A DNA stretch of 64,000 nt from Pseudoscardovia radai (GTDB taxonomy: Bacteria; Actinomycetota; Actinomycetes; Actinomycetales; Bifidobacteriaceae), in NCBI RefSeq assembly GCF_002259605.1, contig NZ_MWWR01000002.1:1-64000 (forward strand), read 5' to 3'. Below are positions 19,038-29,029 of this stretch, piece by piece (the first letter of the stretch is position 1; each line of letters begins with the position of its first letter). The notes below the pieces were generated by a model. That model was not told the DNA's origin. It made no database searches and saw only the letters and a program-made list of their open reading frames with translations. The translations under genes and the position numbers were made by a program.

Positions 19038-19154
19038 GCGCCGCCCGAAGCGCCCACCCCGCGTGGTTTTTACGCACGTCCTTTTACAATGAAATGGCAC
19101 TCACTGCCACGCCGCGCCTTCCCGCGAGGCGAGAAAAAGTAAGGAGAACAAGGA

Positions 19155-20789
19155 ATGACCGATTCCACAAGCCGTCCGATCAAGCGCGCGCTGGTTTCCG
19201 TCTATCACAAGGATGGCATCGAGGTCCTCGCCGAGGCCTTCAAGAAGGCGGGCACGGCCGTCGTGTCCACCGGTTCCACGGCGAAGAAGCTCCAGGAGCT
19301 CGGCGTGGACGTCACCCCCGTGGAGAAGGTCACCGGATTCCCCGAAAGCCTCGATGGCCGCGTCAAGACGCTCGACCCGCATGTTCACGCCGGCATCCTC
19401 GCCGACATGACGAACCCGGAGCATGTGGCCCAGCTCAAGGAGCTCGGCATCGAGCCCTTCGACATGGTGGTGGTGAACCTGTACCCGTTCGCCGACACCG
19501 TGCGTTCCGGCGCCAACGAGGCCGACACCATCGAGAAGATCGACATCGGCGGCCCCTCCATGGTGCGTGGCGCGGCGAAGAACTCCGCCACCGTCGCCGT
19601 CATCACCGATAAGAACGACTACGCCCTCGCCGCCGAGCGCGTGGAAAACGGCGAAGGCTTCACCCTCGCCGAACGCCGTTACCTCGCCGCCAAGGCCTTC
19701 GCCCACACCGCCTCCTACGACGCCACCATCATCGAATGGGCCAGGACGGCCTGGCCGAAGCCCGACACTCTCAAGGACCTCCAGACCGAGGAATCCGCCG
19801 CCGCCGAGAAGGATGCCGAGCTCTTCCCGCAGACCTACACGCGCACGTGGGACAAGTCCACGGTGCTGCGCTACGGCGAGAACTCGCACCAGGAGGCCGC
19901 ACTGTACCTCGACCCGCTGTCGTCGGGCGACTTCGCGCATGCCGAGCTCCTGCACGGCAAGCCGATGAGCTACAACAACTACGTGGACGCTGACTCCGCG
20001 TGGCGCTCCTGCTGGGACTTCGCGCCGCGCATCGCCGTCGCCGTCGTTAAGCACTCCAACCCGTGCGGCCTGGCCATCGGCGACACCGTGGCCGAGGCGC
20101 ACCGCAAGGCCCATGCCTGCGATCCGATGAGCGCCTACGGTGGCGTTATCGCCGCCAACGCGACCGTCTCCCTGGAGATGGCGCAGGCCGTCAAGCATAT
20201 CTTCACCGAGGTCATCGTGGCGCCGGACTACGAGCCCGAGGCCCTCGAGTTGCTCAAGACCAAGAAGAACCTGCGCATCCTGCGCGTGCCGACCAAGCCG
20301 GTGCTCGACCAGTCCATCCGCCAGATCGACGGCGGCCTGCTCGTGCAGACCACCGACCGCATCGACGCGCCGGGCGACGACCCGGCCAACTGGCAGCTCG
20401 TCTCCGGCGAGGCCGCCGATGCCGCCACGCTCAAGGACCTCGAATTCGCGTGGAAGGCCATCCGCTCCGTCAAGTCCAACGCCATCCTCATCGCACACGA
20501 CGAGGCGACGGTGGGCGTCGGCATGGGGCAGGTCAACCGCGTCGACTCCGCCAAGCTCGCCGTGGAGCGCGCCAACACGCTCGCCGACGGCGCGAACCGT
20601 ACGAAGGGCTCCGTCGCCGCATCCGACGCGTTCTTCCCGTTCGCAGACGGCTTCCAGATCCTGGCCGACGCGGGCGTGACCGCCGTGGTGCAACCCGGCG
20701 GCTCCATCCGCGACGAAGAAGTTATCGAGGCCGCGAAGAAGGCCGGCGTGACGATGTACCTGACCGGCACGCGTCACTTCTTCCACTGA
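19155..20789 (+). CDS. purH: Bifunctional AICAR formyltransferase / IMP cyclohydrolase
   Basis: A 544-residue enzyme for the last two steps of IMP synthesis. The N-terminal MGS-like cyclohydrolase domain has '[19 protein letters not shown]' and '[15 protein letters not shown]'. The C-terminal transformylase domain has the K299-H300 catalytic pair in '[11 protein letters not shown]' and ends with '[14 protein letters not shown]' and 'GTRHFFH'. The start ATG at 19155 follows aaggag. Length is slightly above the usual ~525 because of inserted segments in the middle. It ends in a strong hairpin terminator. The neighbourhood sucCD-DUF6350-purH matches Mycobacterium. Confidence 0.97.
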   Translation: MTDSTSRPIKRALVSVYHKDGIEVLAEAFKKAGTAVVSTGSTAKKLQELGVDVTPVEKVTGFPESLDGRVKTLDPHVHAGILADMTNPEHVAQLKELGIEPFDMVVVNLYPFADTVRSGANEADTIEKIDIGGPSMVRGAAKNSATVAVITDKNDYALAAERVENGEGFTLAERRYLAAKAFAHTASYDATIIEWARTAWPKPDTLKDLQTEESAAAEKDAELFPQTYTRTWDKSTVLRYGENSHQEAALYLDPLSSGDFAHAELLHGKPMSYNNYVDADSAWRSCWDFAPRIAVAVVKHSNPCGLAIGDTVAEAHRKAHACDPMSAYGGVIAANATVSLEMAQAVKHIFTEVIVAPDYEPEALELLKTKKNLRILRVPTKPVLDQSIRQIDGGLLVQTTDRIDAPGDDPANWQLVSGEAADAATLKDLEFAWKAIRSVKSNAILIAHDEATVGVGMGQVNRVDSAKLAVERANTLADGANRTKGSVAASDAFFPFADGFQILADAGVTAVVQPGGSIRDEEVIEAAKKAGVTMYLTGTRHFFH

Positions 20790-20801
20790 GTTCCATTCCG
20801 C

Positions 20802-20829
20802 AGGGGCGGCGGGGTTTCCCGCCGCCCCT
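20802..20829 (+). terminator. Rho-independent terminator after purH
   Basis: A perfect 12-bp stem AGGGGCGGCGGG / CCCGCCGCCCCT with a GTTT loop, 12 nt after the purH stop, followed by TTATG. Confidence 0.8.
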
Positions 20830-20884
20830 TTATGCGTTTCGACCGTGCGTTTCGGCACGTCGAACGAGCGATGTCAGGAGGACC

Positions 20885-21274
20885 ATGGCATACGATGATG
20901 CGGCGCAGACCGAGAACGGGGCCGCTGGAACCACTGGAACCACCGGGACTGACGGGGCCGCCGATGGCGATGAGGTGCGCGAAGGATTCCACGTCGAGCA
21001 CGTCGCCGTGTCCGAGGCCTCGGAAGGACAGCCGTGGTTCGAATGGATCATCGCCGGCTGTATCGTGCTCGCCGTCATCGCCGCGCTGACACGGCATATC
21101 ACGGTGGGTGTCGGCATCCTTGTGCTGACGTCCTGGCTTTCGGCGCTTGTGCGCCTGTTCTTCGGCGACGACAGCCCCTGGAAGGTACGGTCGCGCGCCT
21201 TTGACGTCGCGATTGGCCTATGCCTGGGGCTTGGCATCGCCATCGTGTATTACAGCATCATGACGATGTACTGA
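20885..21274 (+). CDS. Small three-helix membrane protein, DUF3017-like
   Basis: A 129-residue protein. The ATG at 20885 follows an excellent aggagg site. The N-terminal ~45 residues are Gly/Thr/Asp-rich and soluble; three membrane helices follow at about 51-70, 75-96 and 106-124, ending almost at the C-terminus. Size, topology and the position near a folate/purine gene fit the actinobacterial DUF3017 family, whose function is unknown. The gene lies between two terminators, so it is probably transcribed alone from a promoter in the 50-nt gap after the purH terminator or by read-through. Confidence 0.7.
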   Translation: MAYDDAAQTENGAAGTTGTTGTDGAADGDEVREGFHVEHVAVSEASEGQPWFEWIIAGCIVLAVIAALTRHITVGVGILVLTSWLSALVRLFFGDDSPWKVRSRAFDVAIGLCLGLGIAIVYYSIMTMY

Positions 21275-21326
21275 CGGCGCGCGGAATGTCAAGGGTGGCG
21301 GCGACGCGGACCACACGCTGAAAACA

Positions 21327-21361
21327 CGAGGGGCTCTGACCGAATCGGCCAGAGCCCCTCG
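21327..21361. terminator. Bidirectional terminator between convergent genes
   Basis: A perfect 12-bp stem CGAGGGGCTCTG / CAGAGCCCCTCG with an 11-nt loop lies between the plus-strand DUF3017-like gene and the minus-strand membrane-protein gene. Confidence 0.8.
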
Positions 21362-21394
21362 TTATCGTCGGTTCAGATCATCGTGCGTTTCAGA

Positions 21395-21796
21395 TCACTG
21401 TGCGTCCGTGGCAGGCGCGGTGTCATCCATCGCGGCCTTCTCGCTCGGCTGCGCGTCCGTTCCGGATTCGTCCTGTCCGTCCTCGTGCCGCACCGCTTCA
21501 TCCTGCTTGACCTTGAGGGACAGCATGGCGTCGGCGATGACCTGGTCCTCGCTGCGCGGCGCGGAGCCGGGCTCGGATGTCTGCGCCGCGGCGTCATCGC
21601 GCAGCACCGTGGCCAGCAGCGCGATGCACAGCACGATGATCACCGAGTAGATCACGATGAACCCCGTCGTGCGCATCAGCAGGTCCGTCGCCGTCAGCAC
21701 CAGCAGCACCGCCGCGATCGCGACGATGACGAGCACCGCCCAGCGCATCGTGCGCTTCTCGCGCGAGCCAAGCGCACGGTTCTTCTCCAAAGCCAT
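21395..21796 (-). CDS. Small two-helix membrane protein with acidic tail
   Basis: A 133-residue protein. The start is taken at the ATG ending at 21796 because it follows a perfect GGGAGGA site; an ATG 12 nt earlier overlaps that site. After a basic N-terminus ('KNRALGSREKR') two hydrophobic helices lie at about 18-38 and 45-63. The remaining ~65 residues are hydrophilic, with 'DDAAAQTSEPGSAP' and many Asp/Glu/Ala. No family was recognised. It resembles other small bifidobacterial envelope proteins in layout only. It converges with the DUF3017-like gene. Confidence 0.7.
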   Translation of the reverse strand: MALEKNRALGSREKRTMRWAVLVIVAIAAVLLVLTATDLLMRTTGFIVIYSVIIVLCIALLATVLRDDAAAQTSEPGSAPRSEDQVIADAMLSLKVKQDEAVRHEDGQDESGTDAQPSEKAAMDDTAPATDAQ

Positions 21797-21979
21797 TGTT
21801 CCTCCCATTCAGTCGACATCGGCCGATTCACTCCCGCCCAACTCTAGTCGCATCCGTGCATTTCGGCGAACGGGGCGGGATGAGGCGACATGGAGGAGCG
21901 GTATGGGGGAGTGGGGCCTACGACGGCAGACAGGTCACGGGGCATGTTCTCGCTGGCATGCCGGCTGTCAGGCATGCAA

Positions 21980-22009
21980 AAGGCCCGACGCCTCCGGGCG
22001 CCGGGCCTT
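21980..22009 (-). terminator. Terminator after the MIP channel gene
   Basis: AAGGCCCG / CGGGCCTT outer stem with further inner GC pairing; read on the minus strand it is followed by TTGCATG, just beyond the stop of the channel gene. Confidence 0.7.
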
Positions 22010-22046
22010 GGTGCATCATCCGCTATCGGATGCATCCGCAACTGAT

Positions 22047-23180
22047 TTACTTCGCGGAATCCTTCGCATCATCGATTTTGGAATCAGCGGAATCCGCGGA
22101 ATCATCGTCGTCGGTCTCGTCGTCGACGCTGTAGCTCACGCCGGCCTCGGAGAGGGTCTCCGCATGCGCGGCGCCGTCGGTGGCGTCGTCGGACGCGGCG
22201 ATCGTGGAGGAATTGAGCGGGGCCTGCGCGGCGGCCTTCGTGGAGACCTTCGCGGTGGCCGCCTTCTGGGACTCGTCATCGGCGCGCAGCATCCTGGCCA
22301 CGAGCATGACAAGCGCCACCACGGCGGCGGCGAGCAGCGGAGCCACCCAGAACACCCACAGCTGCGTCAGCGGCAGCGGGATGGTGACCTGCGAGGCGCT
22401 CGACGACGTGGAGCTGGCGGTGGTGGGCAGGGTGTCGTTATAGGCCTGCACGGCGCTTTGGCCTGCGACGGCCATGCCCGTGGCACGCGCCGGGTTGAGG
22501 GCGGCGCCGGTGAAGGGGAAGGCCACGGCAGTGCCCGCGGCGTAGGCGATGCCGGTGGCGAGCCAGGCGCTCCTGCGCGGCACGCCATTGTCGTTCTGCG
22601 CGCGCAGCGCCACCGCCACGACGACGATGGTCATGGCCACCTCGACGAGGGCGCCGATCTTGATACCGAAGTTGAGACCCGCCGCTCCGATCTGGTTGAG
22701 CGAATACGTGGCCGGCGAGGCGGCGTCCGCGCCGTTGATGGCGTTGTGGATCCACTGGAACAGCGTGATCTGGTAGCTGGAGGAGGCGTCGGAGACCGGC
22801 AGGAGGTGCGTCAGCAGCTCCGCCGCGCCGATGGCGCCGGCGCACTGCATGATGACGTAGACGAAGAAATCGCCGATGCCGATGCGGCCCAGCAGGGCGG
22901 AGGCGAGGGAGACCGCCGGGTTCAGATGCGCGCCCGACACCTTGCCGAAGACGTAGGTGAGAGCGGCGTACAGCAGACCGATCGCCGCACCGAAGGTAAG
23001 GATGTTGGCACCGATCATGGTGGAGTTAAAGAAGGTGCCCACCGAGCAGATGGCATAGATGCCGAGGAACAGGATGAACGATCCGATGAGCTCCGTCGCG
23101 GCGCGCGCGACGTGCGATTTCGACAGTGTCGCCTCGTCCTCGAGGGCGCGGCAGGAGGTAGCTTGTGTTGTTGCAGCCAT
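22047..23180 (-). CDS. MIP-family channel (aquaporin/glyceroporin)
   Basis: A 377-residue six-helix channel. Both NPA boxes are present: N87-P88-A89 ('GAHLNPAVS') and N229-P230-A231 followed by R232 ('LNPARATG'). After the second box the residue is Ala, not the Asp typical of glycerol facilitators, so selectivity is uncertain and water or small solutes are possible. The start at 23180 is preceded by AAAGGAC; an earlier in-frame ATG lacks a site. A seventh hydrophobic segment sits near 275-300, and a ~75-residue acidic Asp/Ser/Ala tail ends the protein, unusual for the family. The gene is divergent from the pseudouridine synthase gene. Confidence 0.88.
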   Translation of the reverse strand: MAATTQATSCRALEDEATLSKSHVARAATELIGSFILFLGIYAICSVGTFFNSTMIGANILTFGAAIGLLYAALTYVFGKVSGAHLNPAVSLASALLGRIGIGDFFVYVIMQCAGAIGAAELLTHLLPVSDASSSYQITLFQWIHNAINGADAASPATYSLNQIGAAGLNFGIKIGALVEVAMTIVVVAVALRAQNDNGVPRRSAWLATGIAYAAGTAVAFPFTGAALNPARATGMAVAGQSAVQAYNDTLPTTASSTSSSASQVTIPLPLTQLWVFWVAPLLAAAVVALVMLVARMLRADDESQKAATAKVSTKAAAQAPLNSSTIAASDDATDGAAHAETLSEAGVSYSVDDETDDDDSADSADSKIDDAKDSAK

Positions 23181-23355
23181 GTATTGTCCTTTTGTTGGTC
23201 TCTTCTTCCGTTTCTGACCACCGCTCATGATACCAGCGTGTTCCGGCATCCTGCTGAGGTGCTCCACGTAAGAGTGCGGCGGCGACGGGGAAGCGACGGT
23301 GGCGGGCGGAAAGCGCGCGACACGACGCGCGGGTGGCGTTCGGCGCGGATTCCGG

Positions 23356-23361
23356 TATAAT
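23356..23361 (+). promoter_or_regulatory. -10 element for the rluB-cmk-der operon
   Basis: TATAAT at 23356-23361; a second TATAAT occurs at 23375-23380. Neither has a clear -35. About 120-135 nt of leader precede the ATG at 23496. Confidence 0.45.
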
Positions 23362-23495
23362 CGTTGCGTTCATATATAATTCCGGGATTCCCCATCGCCG
23401 ACAGATCGCCCTCAGTGCGAAGGCACTGACGAAAGGCACTGATTACCATACGATTCGTATTCGGCAGGGGACCCGCAGGCCACGTTGGGAGAACG

Positions 23496-24269
23496 ATGCC
23501 ACATCCATACAGCCATGCCAAGAAGGCCCATTCCGATTCCACCGAAGGCATTCGCCTTCAGAAAGTCCTCGCACAGGCCGGGTATGGCTCCCGCCGCAAA
23601 TGCGAGGAGATGATCACGTCCGGACAGGTCGAGGTCGACGGCGAGCTCGTCACCGAACTCGGCACGCGCGTCGATCCGGCGCACCAGGACATCCGCGTGG
23701 ACGGTTCCCGCGTCCACATCCAGGACAAATACGTCACCCTCGCGCTGAACAAGCCGCGCCGCGTGCTGTCGACGATGAGCGACCCGAAGGGCCGCTACAC
23801 TCTCGCCGACATCATCGGCGACGGATATCCGCGCATCTTCCACATGGGACGCCTCGACTACGATTCCGAGGGCCTCATCCTCATGACGAACGACGGCGAG
23901 CTCGCCCAGCACGTCATGCACCCCAAGTACGAGGTCGCCAAGACCTACATCGCCACGCTCGAGGGCCATATCGGCGGCAACGTCTGCCGGCGTCTCGTGC
24001 GCCAGGGCGTGCTTCTCGACGATGGCTGGATCTCCTTCGACCATTGCGCCATCATGGACCAGAACCGCGACCGCTCCGTGGTCAAGGTCGTCATCCATTC
24101 GGGCAGGAACCGCATCGTGCGCCGTGTGTTCGATGCCGTCGGCTACCCGGTCAAGCGCCTGACAAGGGTGCAGATCGGCCCCATCAAGCTCGGTGAGATC
24201 AAGCCCGGCTCCTACCGCGTGCTGTCCGAAACCGAAGTCAAGTCGCTCGAGAAGGAGGTCGGACTGTGA
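23496..24269 (+). CDS. rluB: 23S rRNA pseudouridine synthase, RluB/RsuA type
   Basis: A 257-residue enzyme isomerising a uridine in 23S rRNA. An N-terminal S4 RNA-binding domain (about 18-65, '[22 protein letters not shown]') precedes the catalytic domain with Asp121 in '[11 protein letters not shown]'. The C-terminal '[23 protein letters not shown]' is typical of the RsuA/RluB subfamily. The start ATG at 23496 gives a 17-residue His/Ser-rich lead. It overlaps the cmk-der gene by 4 nt. In Mycobacterium the same gene (Rv1711) precedes cmk and engA as separate genes, supporting the call. Confidence 0.92.
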   Translation: MPHPYSHAKKAHSDSTEGIRLQKVLAQAGYGSRRKCEEMITSGQVEVDGELVTELGTRVDPAHQDIRVDGSRVHIQDKYVTLALNKPRRVLSTMSDPKGRYTLADIIGDGYPRIFHMGRLDYDSEGLILMTNDGELAQHVMHPKYEVAKTYIATLEGHIGGNVCRRLVRQGVLLDDGWISFDHCAIMDQNRDRSVVKVVIHSGRNRIVRRVFDAVGYPVKRLTRVQIGPIKLGEIKPGSYRVLSETEVKSLEKEVGL

Positions 24270-26392
24270 TCCGCGTCGCCATCGACGGGCCCGCGGGCGT
24301 CGGCAAGTCCAGTACGTCCAAGGCCTTGGCCAAGCATTTCGGCTACGCCTACCTCGACACCGGCGCCATGTACCGCGCCGCCGCCTGGTGGTGCCTGCAC
24401 GAAGGCATCGACCTCGACGCCGCCACGCCCGACGAGGACGCCATCGTGACGGCCGTCGGTGCGCTGTTCGTGGACGGCCACCTCGAGATGGGCCTCGACC
24501 CGCAGAACCCCACCGTCAGCTGCGACGGCCTCGACATCTCCGCGGACATCCGCTCGGCCGAGGTGTCGTCGCATGTCTCCGTCGTCTCCGGCATCCCCGC
24601 CGTGCGCCACCTGCTCATCGCGGCACAGCGCGCGTACATCGATGGCGAGGCCGACCCCGAATCGTTCTCGCATGGTTCGGGAATCGTGGCGGAAGGGCGC
24701 GACATCACCACCGTCGTGGCCCCCGACGCCGAGGTGCGCGTGCTCATGACGGCGCGCCCCGAGGTGCGCCAGGCGCGCCGCAACAGCCAGGCGGCCGCCG
24801 GCGCGGACGATGTGGCCAAACGCGACAAGGCCGATTCGAAGGTCACGAGCTTCCTCGAGGCCGCCGACGGCGTGGTGACCGTCGACAACTCCGACATCGA
24901 CTTCCAGCAGACGCTCGACATCCTCATCAACCTCGTCGACACGGCCATCGACAAGCAGCTGTTCTCCGACTACGCGTCGAACCTCGACGAATACGACCTC
25001 GAGGAGGACGACGAGGAGCTCATCGAGGAGGCCGGCGAAGGCGAGGCCGCGTATGACGACGGCCCCAAGCCGGTCGGTGTGCTGGCCGTCGTGGGCCGCC
25101 CGAACGTGGGCAAGTCCACGCTTGTCAACCGCATCCTCGGCCGCCGCGCCGCCGTGGTGGAGGACACCCCAGGCGTCACGCGCGACCGCGTGAGCTACGA
25201 CGCCGAATGGGCCGGCACCGATTTCAAACTCGTCGACACCGGCGGCTGGGAGGCGGACGTCGAGGGCATCGACTCCGCCATCGCGTCGCAGGCCGAGATC
25301 GCCGTGCACTTGGCCGACGCCGTGATCCTCGTGGTCGACGGCACCGTGGGCCTGACCGCGTCCGACTCGCGCATCGTGTCGATGTTGCGATCTTCCGGCA
25401 AGCCCGTCACCGTCGCCGTCAACAAGATCGATACAGCCGAGCAGGAGTACATCACGGCCGAGTTCTGGAAGCTCGGCCTTGGCGAGCCCATGGGCATCTC
25501 CGCCATGCACGGCAGGGGAGTGGGCGACCTTCTTGACGTGGCGCTGGACAAGCTCAGGTCCGCGGAGAAGACGTCCGGTCTGCTCGCTCCGTCATCGCTC
25601 AGGCGCGTGGCGCTCATCGGCCGCCCGAACGTGGGTAAGTCGAGCCTGCTCAACCAGCTCGCGCACGAGGAGCGCTCGGTGGTGGACGACTACGCCGGCA
25701 CCACGCGCGACCCCGTGGACGAGGTGGTGCGCCTGGGCGGGCAGGACTGGCTGTTCATCGACACGGCCGGCATCAAGCGCCGCCTGCACAAGCTGTCGGG
25801 CGCCGAGTACTACTCGAGCCTGCGCACGCAGGCCGCCATCGAACGCGCCGAACTGGCGCTTGTGCTGTTCGACGTCTCGCAGCCCATCTCGGACCAGGAC
25901 CTCAAGGTGATGAGCCAGGCCGTGGACGCCGGGCGCGCCATCGTGCTCGTGTTCAACAAATGGGACCTGCAGGACGAATTCTCGCGCAAGCGCCTCGAAC
26001 GCCTGTGGGAGACCGAATTCACCCGCGTGCGCTGGGCGCAGCGCGTGAACCTGTCGGCCAAGACCGGCTGGCACACCAACCGCCTGCCCGAGGCGATGGA
26101 GACCGCTCTGGCCTCGTGGGACAAGCGCATCTCCACCGGCAAGCTCAACTCCTTCCTCGGCCAGCTGCAGTCCGCGCACCCGCATCCGCTGCGCGGTGGC
26201 AAGCAGCCCAGGATCCTCTTCGCCACGCAGGCCGGCACGCGACCGCCGCGCTTCGTGATCTTCGCCACCGGGTTCCTCGATCACGGCTACCGCCGTTTCA
26301 TCGAGCGATCCCTGCGCGAGGAGTTCGGCTTCGAGGGCTCGCCGATCCAGATCTCGGTGAAGGTGCGCGAGAAGAAGAAGCGCGAGCGCTGA
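24266..26392 (+). CDS. cmk-der: Cytidylate kinase - ribosome GTPase Der fusion
   Basis: A 708-residue two-in-one protein. Residues 1-225 are cytidylate kinase, phosphorylating CMP/dCMP: P-loop 'GPAGVGKSS' with K14, '[11 protein letters not shown]', 'GRDITTVV' and '[12 protein letters not shown]'. An acidic linker (~235-265, '[19 protein letters not shown]') leads to Der/EngA with two GTPase domains: G1 boxes at G277-K283-S284 and G452-K458-S459, G4 'NKID' and 'NKWD', and the C-terminal KH-like domain ('[20 protein letters not shown]'). Der assembles the 50S subunit. There is no stop, frameshift or internal ribosome site at the junction, so the fusion is real. It ends at a large hairpin. Confidence 0.96.
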   Translation: MIRVAIDGPAGVGKSSTSKALAKHFGYAYLDTGAMYRAAAWWCLHEGIDLDAATPDEDAIVTAVGALFVDGHLEMGLDPQNPTVSCDGLDISADIRSAEVSSHVSVVSGIPAVRHLLIAAQRAYIDGEADPESFSHGSGIVAEGRDITTVVAPDAEVRVLMTARPEVRQARRNSQAAAGADDVAKRDKADSKVTSFLEAADGVVTVDNSDIDFQQTLDILINLVDTAIDKQLFSDYASNLDEYDLEEDDEELIEEAGEGEAAYDDGPKPVGVLAVVGRPNVGKSTLVNRILGRRAAVVEDTPGVTRDRVSYDAEWAGTDFKLVDTGGWEADVEGIDSAIASQAEIAVHLADAVILVVDGTVGLTASDSRIVSMLRSSGKPVTVAVNKIDTAEQEYITAEFWKLGLGEPMGISAMHGRGVGDLLDVALDKLRSAEKTSGLLAPSSLRRVALIGRPNVGKSSLLNQLAHEERSVVDDYAGTTRDPVDEVVRLGGQDWLFIDTAGIKRRLHKLSGAEYYSSLRTQAAIERAELALVLFDVSQPISDQDLKVMSQAVDAGRAIVLVFNKWDLQDEFSRKRLERLWETEFTRVRWAQRVNLSAKTGWHTNRLPEAMETALASWDKRISTGKLNSFLGQLQSAHPHPLRGGKQPRILFATQAGTRPPRFVIFATGFLDHGYRRFIERSLREEFGFEGSPIQISVKVREKKKRER

Positions 26393-26400
26393 GCGCTCGT

Positions 26401-26487
26401 AACAATGTGATGGGTTGCGGACACAATTCCCCTGTTTTCATAGGAAAATCGGGGCGGAATGTCCGCAAGCCATCACATTGTTTTTGT
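26401..26487. terminator. Long hairpin terminator (possible small structured RNA) after cmk-der
   Basis: Outer arms AACAATGTGATGG (26401-26413) and its complement (26470-26482) are perfect. A second stem TTGCGGACA / TGTCCGCAA (26415-26423, 26460-26468) is also perfect, then CCCC/GGGG and TTTTC/GAAAA pair further in. A T5 run follows. Nearly the whole 82 nt folds on itself, far more than termination needs. Confidence 0.75.
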
Positions 26488-26547
26488 TGCGGCGGCGATG
26501 CCGGCGTCGGCGCCTTTTGGTCATGATTCGTGTCGAGGGTGCACGAC

Positions 26548-26793
26548 GAGGGTGCACTGCTGTGCGCTTTGAGTGGCGGTTACCCCTGATTCTGACCGCT
26601 GCGGGGTCATGACTGCGGTCGAGGGTGCACGATTCTGCGCCCTCGGTGCCGGTTGCACCCCGGAATGCCTCCGATACCGGCCCTATCTGCCATCGAGGGT
26701 GCACTGTTGTGCACCCTGGGTGGCGCTTACCCTCTGATTCTGATCGCCGCGGAGCCATAACCGCGGTCGAAGGTGCACGATTCTGCGCCCTCG
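26548..26793. repeat. Imperfect direct repeat of ~98 bp, hairpin-rich non-coding region
   Basis: Two copies (26548-26645 and 26695-26793), 147 bp apart, share blocks such as GAGGGTGCACTG, GATTCTGA, TGCGGTCGAGGGTGC and GGTGCACGATTCTGCGCCC with scattered mismatches. Within them are self-complementary pieces: GGGTGCAC-TGTT-GTGCACCC in copy 2, and GAGGGTGC...GCGCCCTC in both. Frames crossing it give repetitive Arg/Ser/Pro-rich peptides with no start site or family resemblance, so it is treated as non-coding. Confidence 0.65.
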
Positions 26794-26919
26794 ATGGAGG
26801 AAGGCGAACGGCAGCTCGCCCTAGGCAACGAGTGAAAGGGGCGCAGGGGAGAAGGAATGCGGAAGGGTTAGGAAAGACCGCCGTCGCCTGAGCGCCGCCA
26901 CGCTGACAGGTTAAACGAC

Positions 26920-26955
26920 AAAGGGTTCCGACACCACATGGTGTCGGAACCCTTT
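26920..26955 (-). terminator. Terminator of tRNA-Pro
   Basis: A perfect 17-bp inverted repeat AAAGGGTTCCGACACCA with its complement, separated by CA, lies just downstream of the minus-strand tRNA and continues as GTCGTTTAACC. Confidence 0.85.
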
Positions 26956-26961
26956 GAATCG

Positions 26962-27035
<74 letters not shown>

Positions 27036-27362
27036 ATGGCGCTTCACGCGCCAAGTGGTTAATTTACCACAAGGTTGGCAAAACGCAAACTCGCATCCCG
27101 TAAATCGTGGCGTGCGTAGGCGACACGCCGTGTGGCGAGCGCCGTCGCCCCACCATCGAACCACCGATCCATGCCGCTGCATCGTGCCATCAATCCACGC
27201 CACTGCACCACTCATCCGTCATCGTCGTGCCGCCACCGCATCACCGATCCGTCGCCTCATCCCCGGCAAATTCGCCTTTTCCGGCCAGGGGGGAGTAGAT
27301 TATCTAACCGTAACTGAACTCCAGCGGGCGGCGCACCGCGGCACACCAAGCAAGGGGAGTAC

Positions 27363-28799
27363 ATGGCCACATCAGGATTCGATGCTTTCGAAGCAAAGAT
27401 GCGCGATGAGGGAATGACCGACCTGTCCATCAGCCAGTTCCGCAGGCTTTACGATGTCTGGCAGTCCAAGGAGGCACACCAGATTCCCGAGAAGAACGTC
27501 ACGCCGGTCAGGGAATCCGAGATCAAGAACGTCTCCGACATCCACGATTCCATCGACCACGACTTCGCCATGGAGGCCTTCCGTAAAACCGCCTTCCTCA
27601 AGCTCAACGGCGGTCTGGGTACATCGATGGGCCTCGAGGGACCCAAGTCCATGCTCACGGTGCGCCGCCACAAGGCGCGCCCCATGCGCTTCATCGACAT
27701 CATCCTGGGCCAGGTCATCAGCTCCCGCACGCGCCAGGACGTCCCGCTGCCGCTGACGCTTATGAACTCCTTCCGCACATCGGAGGAATCGTTGCGCGTG
27801 TTGAAGCGCAACCGCCGCTTCCACCAGAGCGACGTGCCGGTGGAGATCCTGCAACACAAGGAGCCGAAGATCGACGTGGAGACGGGCGGGCCGGTGTCGT
27901 GGCCGGCGGACCCGGCGCTCGAATGGTGCCCGCCGGGGCACGGCGACGTGTTCAGCACCATCTGGGAGTCGGGTCTTCTCGACGCCCTGACGGACGCGGG
28001 CATCGAGTACCTGTTCATCTCGAACTCCGACAACCTGGGCGCCCGCCCGTCGAGCACGCTGTCGGGCGCGTTCGCGCAGTCCGGCTCGTCGTTCATGGTG
28101 GAGGTCTCGAAGAAGACCCCGGCCGACCGCAAGGGCGGGCAGATCGTGCGCGACAAGGACACCGGCTGCCTCATGCTGCGCGAGATCTCGCAGGTGCCGC
28201 CGGAGGACCTCTCCAGCGCCATGAACTACCGCCGCCACCGCTTCTTCAACACGAACAACATCTGGGTGCGCGTCGACGCCCTGCGAGACATACTGGCGTC
28301 GAACGACGGCGTGCTGAACCTGCCGGTTATCGTGAACCGCAAGACGGTGGACCCGTCGGATTCGCAGTCGCGCAAGGTAATCCAGCTGGAGACGGCCATG
28401 GGCGCCGCCATCTCGCTGTTCCCGGACTCCTCATGCATCGAGGTGGGCCGCGCCCGCTTCCTGCCGGTGAAGACGACGAACGACCTGTTCGTCATGCGGT
28501 CGGACCGCTTCCATCTGACGGACGCCTTCGAGATGGAGGACGGCAACTACGTGTTCCCCGACGTGAATCTCGACGAGCGCTACTACAAGAACATCAACGA
28601 TTTCAACGAGCGCTTCCCCTACGGCGTGCCGTCCATCGCGGCCGCCAATACCGTGACGGTGGAGGGCGACTGGTATTTCGGCCACGACGTGAGCTTCTAC
28701 GGCGACGCGCGGCTGACGGACAACGGCGCACCCTCGTATGTGCCCAATGGCGCATTCGTGGGGCCGCAGGGCATCGAGCCCGACGAGTGGATCGCCTGA
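27363..28799 (+). CDS. ugpA: UTP-glucose-1-phosphate uridylyltransferase, eukaryotic type
   Basis: A 478-residue UDPGP-family enzyme making UDP-glucose from UTP and glucose-1-phosphate. The nucleotide-binding segment 'LNGGLGTSMGLEGPKSM' (81-97), 'LMNSFRTSEES', 'WCPPGHGDVF' and 'FISNSDNLGA' are family hallmarks. It is unrelated in fold length to the short bacterial GalU. Bifidobacteria are known to use this enzyme in the galactose/lacto-N-biose (Leloir-variant) route and for polysaccharide precursors. The ATG at 27363 follows aagggga. It stands alone, with about 330 nt upstream to the tRNA on the other strand. Confidence 0.95.
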   Translation: MATSGFDAFEAKMRDEGMTDLSISQFRRLYDVWQSKEAHQIPEKNVTPVRESEIKNVSDIHDSIDHDFAMEAFRKTAFLKLNGGLGTSMGLEGPKSMLTVRRHKARPMRFIDIILGQVISSRTRQDVPLPLTLMNSFRTSEESLRVLKRNRRFHQSDVPVEILQHKEPKIDVETGGPVSWPADPALEWCPPGHGDVFSTIWESGLLDALTDAGIEYLFISNSDNLGARPSSTLSGAFAQSGSSFMVEVSKKTPADRKGGQIVRDKDTGCLMLREISQVPPEDLSSAMNYRRHRFFNTNNIWVRVDALRDILASNDGVLNLPVIVNRKTVDPSDSQSRKVIQLETAMGAAISLFPDSSCIEVGRARFLPVKTTNDLFVMRSDRFHLTDAFEMEDGNYVFPDVNLDERYYKNINDFNERFPYGVPSIAAANTVTVEGDWYFGHDVSFYGDARLTDNGAPSYVPNGAFVGPQGIEPDEWIA

Positions 28800-29029
28800 A
28801 CGCCACGCCCGAACACTGCACGCCACGCCCGACATACTCCGCCGTATGGACTTTTCGGCGCCGCCGCGGTTTCTCCGTGGTAACGTTTATATGGCGACCG
28901 AGTGTGACCGCGTAATCCGCGTGGCGTGTCCCGTCGGCGAAATGCGTCGTCGCGCCCGGATTCATCGCTAGAATGTCTATAGGGCGCGGTATGTGCCCAG
29001 CCTATTGAATTTAAGATTCGCGAGGTCAT

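Larger units (their letters stand above)
26393..26961. other. Gene-free interval between cmk-der and tRNA-Pro
   Basis: It holds the long hairpin, the ~98 bp direct repeats and the tRNA terminator. About 120 bases (26795-26915) show nothing recognised. Confidence 0.7.
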
